The notes beneath the pieces were generated by a model. The model saw only the letters and a list, made by a program, of their open reading frames with translations. It searched no databases and was not told where the DNA came from. Position numbers and translations under genes: made by a program. From contig CALAEX010000265.1 of NCBI GenBank assembly GCA_937891165.1, positions 1 to 11,226 on the forward strand: a stretch of 11,226 bases of DNA, read 5' to 3'. Below, in pieces: positions 9,825 through 11,226 of this stretch (position 1 is the first letter of the stretch; the number at the start of each line of letters is the position of its first letter). This DNA comes from an uncultured Lachnospiraceae bacterium. Lineage in GTDB: Bacteria > Bacillota > Clostridia > Lachnospirales > Lachnospiraceae.

Positions 9825-10028
9825 TTACCCCTCCAACTCTTTTACCGCATTTCCAAATAGGTCTCTCATAAATTCACATTGTACCTTTAAATACTCTCGG
9901 TCATCTTTCTTCTTTAAATCCAAAAATCTAAACATTATCGAACCTTGCATATCCCCTAATTGTTGACATTCTCTTGATATTATTTGCTTTGCCATCTCAG
10001 CATTTTCATATTTCTTCTTTCTTCCCAT
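9825..10028 (-). CDS. Hypothetical basic helical protein, 67 residues
   Basis: Not recognised. It begins MGRKKKYENAEMAKQII, a Lys-rich start followed by helices (IMFRFLDLKKKDDREYLKV, FMRDLFGNAVKELEG). It may bind nucleic acid through the basic N-terminus, but no defined domain can be named. AGAGG lies about 10 bases before ATG 10028, in the tail of the preceding coiled-coil gene, two bases from its stop. Its own end contains the ribosome binding site of the four-Cys gene. Confidence 0.68.
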   Translation of the reverse strand: MGRKKKYENAEMAKQIISRECQQLGDMQGSIMFRFLDLKKKDDREYLKVQCEFMRDLFGNAVKELEG

Positions 10029-10030
10029 TT

Positions 10031-10441
10031 TTATTTATCCTCTATAAGTTCTTGTAAAATATTTCTTTTATACATATACATTTGTTTTACAAAATATCTA
10101 TCTTGTCCTTTTAAGCCTTTTAGTTCTTCTTTCTCTTTTTTATCTAATTCTTCTATCTTTTCTTTTACTTTTGATTTGGGAATATAATCTTTTCCGATTC
10201 TTACACATTGAGCTGGTGTCAAAAATTTTCCACTTTCAAATTTTTGATTATCTTCTTCTAGCTCTCTTATATATTCTTCATTTTGTCTAAGTTCTAATGC
10301 CATACTTATTAATAAATCATCACTATCTTTTAATTCTTTTATTAGGTTTTCTATTGACGTAGAAGCCTCACAAATTCCATTTTCGCAAGTCTTATTTAAT
10401 GTTTCTGCTAAATCTTCTAATATCTTTATGTCTTCTTTCAT
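10031..10441 (-). CDS. Coiled-coil phage protein, 136 residues
   Basis: Long Glu/Lys-rich helices dominate: residues about 1-20 (MKEDIKILEDLAETLNKTC), 28-65 and 88-136, with a short break at GKFLTPAQCVRIGKDYIP. The IPKSKV-KEKIEELDKKEKEEL segment followed by a C-terminal ILQELIED resembles a common class of short phage hypotheticals without known function. The chosen start is ATG 10441, because its A is shared with the preceding TAA (TAATG) and AGGAG lies 9 bases upstream. The in-frame ATG at 10450 directly abuts that AGGAG and is unlikely to be used. Confidence 0.72.
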   Translation of the reverse strand: MKEDIKILEDLAETLNKTCENGICEASTSIENLIKELKDSDDLLISMALELRQNEEYIRELEEDNQKFESGKFLTPAQCVRIGKDYIPKSKVKEKIEELDKKEKEELKGLKGQDRYFVKQMYMYKRNILQELIEDK

Positions 10442-10509
10442 TAGCTCCATCTCCTCTCTGCTTCTTTATCTAATTGTTCACATAATCTTAAATATTCTTT
10501 TGGGTACAT
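10441..10509 (-). CDS. Tiny 22-residue protein between rtcB and the coiled-coil gene
   Basis: A short frame MYPKEYLRLCEQLDKEAERR plus two residues, with a textbook AGGAGG (10520-10525) 10 bases before the ATG and a TAATG overlap with the next gene. The peptide may be a single amphipathic helix. It could be functional, or a leader that loads ribosomes onto the 136-residue gene by coupling. The coding signals are good, but the length makes it uncertain. Confidence 0.5.
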   Translation of the reverse strand: MYPKEYLRLCEQLDKEAERRWS

Positions 10510-10523
10510 TTTCTTTATTCCTC

Positions 10524-10727
10524 CTAATTTTTAGCTTTAAAATTATAAATTGGTTTGATTATTTTTTCTATTTCTACTGTATTATTTATATTATCTATTA
10601 TTTCTTGCATTGGTTTGTATACAAATGGTGCTTCATCTATTGTTTCTTCTACTATACTTGTTGAATAAATATCTTTCATACTTTCCTTAAATTGTTCTAA
10701 CTTAAATGTTTCTTTTGCTTTATTTCT
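10524..10727 (-). pseudogene. rtcB: C-terminal fragment of an RtcB-type RNA ligase
   Basis: A 67-codon remnant ending in TAG at 10524. It reads RNKAKETFKLEQF, then a Tyr-Ser-Thr segment, DEAPFVYKPMQEII, TVEIEKIIKPIYNFKA: the C-terminal signature of bacterial RtcB, the GTP- and Mn-dependent ligase joining RNA 3'-phosphate or cyclic phosphate ends to 5'-OH ends. In some phages it repairs RNAs cut by host anticodon nucleases. The rest (over 300 residues in complete proteins) is missing because the sequence switches to a foreign gene at about 10727. The low G+C and AGGAGG at its end, serving the next gene, show that it belongs to the phage side. It is either a true gene cut by misassembly or a recombination remnant. 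Confidence 0.82.
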
Positions 10728-10735
10728 TTCTGACT
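10720..10735. other. Composition breakpoint, probable chimeric junction
   Basis: At about 10727 the sequence changes from low-G+C rtcB coding DNA to the G+C-richer FemAB gene. The two share a short AGAAA-like stretch, and both genes are cut or altered in their coding region at the same place. No transposon ends, att-like repeats or tRNA sequence are visible, so an assembly join or illegitimate recombination fits better than integration. Confidence 0.65.
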
Positions 10736-11226
10736 TTCGGTCTAAACTGTTGGTGAATCATCATGACCCTTTCAAACATGGTACTAAAAATCGGCCTGAA
10801 CTTGTATGAGAAGAGACCTGTAAATTTGGTGTAAGTACCGGAGAATCCCTTTTTAAATCGGTATAGGCCATACAACGGGTTGTCTTCAGATACATTCCCG
10901 GGTACGCCTCTGAAGTCGTATAATTCACAACCTCGTTCCATAGCTTCCTGGATCATAATCCATTGCAGTAAGTAATTAGGCATGACATTTCGATGTTCGT
11001 TTGAGGATGCACCGTATAAATACCACGCTTTGTTTCCACAGAACACTTCAATGCTACCGGCAATCGGTTGCCCATGAAGGTAGGCGACATAGATCTGCGC
11101 ATCTTCTTTGAGGGCTTTCATGAGTCCGACGAAATACTCCTGTCCTCGAATGAAAAAGTGATCTCGCTCGCCGGTTGTTTGCATCAGAGAGTAGAAGTTC
11201 TGCAGAATGAAATCCGGAATCTGGTC
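10720..11226 (-). CDS. FemAB-family peptidoglycan bridge aminoacyltransferase, 5' end missing
   Basis: An open frame of 168 residues to the stop at 10720, continuing past the right window edge. Motifs typical of the C-terminal GNAT-like domain of FemABX enzymes are QTTGERDHFFIRGQEYF, QPIAGSIEVFCGNKAWYLYG, ASSNEHRNVMPNYLLQW and YDFRGVPGNVSEDNPLYGLY, followed by RFKKGFSGTYTKFTG. These enzymes use aminoacyl-tRNA to add residues to the lipid II side chain in the cytoplasm. Base composition and codon use (CTG, CCG, GGC, CGA) differ sharply from the phage genes. The last codons (VRKK, stop) lie over the junction with rtcB, so the true C-terminus may differ. It is probably a chromosomal gene of another Firmicute. 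Confidence 0.9.
   Translation of the reverse strand, partial: DQIPDFILQNFYSLMQTTGERDHFFIRGQEYFVGLMKALKEDAQIYVAYLHGQPIAGSIEVFCGNKAWYLYGASSNEHRNVMPNYLLQWIMIQEAMERGCELYDFRGVPGNVSEDNPLYGLYRFKKGFSGTYTKFTGLFSYKFRPIFSTMFERVMMIHQQFRPKVRKK

Overview
The window is a low-GC, AT-rich tailed-phage or prophage segment in which every convincing gene lies on the minus strand, so transcription runs from high to low coordinates. Strong AGGAGG-type ribosome binding sites, heavy AGA/ATA/TTA codon use and sigma-70-like promoters with 17-base spacers point to a phage of a low-GC Firmicute (Clostridia-like) host; Fusobacteria cannot be excluded. The last ~500 bases are visibly richer in G+C and carry a cellular FemAB-type gene, probably from a different genome joined at about 10727.

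Layout in transcription order. (1) 11226-10727: 3' part of a FemAB-family peptidoglycan-bridge transferase, foreign in composition. (2) 10727-10524: the last 67 codons of an RtcB-type RNA ligase, cut at the junction. (3) 10509-7136: tightly packed small phage genes, often overlapping by one base or joined by ribosome binding sites inside the previous gene. They include a coiled-coil protein, three small Cys-rich putative metal-binding proteins, a two-segment membrane protein, a dUTPase with its own promoter, and a ribbon-helix-helix protein. Several are too short for routine gene callers. (4) 7103-4376: the large terminase (packaging ATPase/nuclease). It is broken by a +1 shift just after its P-loop, and its nuclease domain is interrupted by an intein placed inside the conserved HDD-S/C-DSLA active-site motif. 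(5) 4375-3861: 515 bases without a protein gene. This stretch holds three successive promoter-to-terminator units of roughly 80-145 bases, followed by a fourth promoter for the head operon. (6) 3860-1: head operon: Com-like zinc ribbon, SPP1 gp6-like portal, scaffold, lambda D-like decoration protein and lambda E-like major capsid protein, which runs off the left edge.

The most unusual element is the intein. Its own frame stays open for 323 codons and carries the splicing blocks at both ends, while the middle is occupied by a complete 214-residue HNH endonuclease gene in a different frame. That gene has its own extended -10 promoter and its own AGGAGG site, all inside the intein coding sequence. 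This is an autonomous endonuclease nested out of frame in an intein, rather than the usual in-frame endonuclease domain. The three tandem short transcription units between terL and the head operon are the second notable system; they look like phage small-RNA genes or a regulatory switch. All family calls come from reading motifs; no database search was possible.
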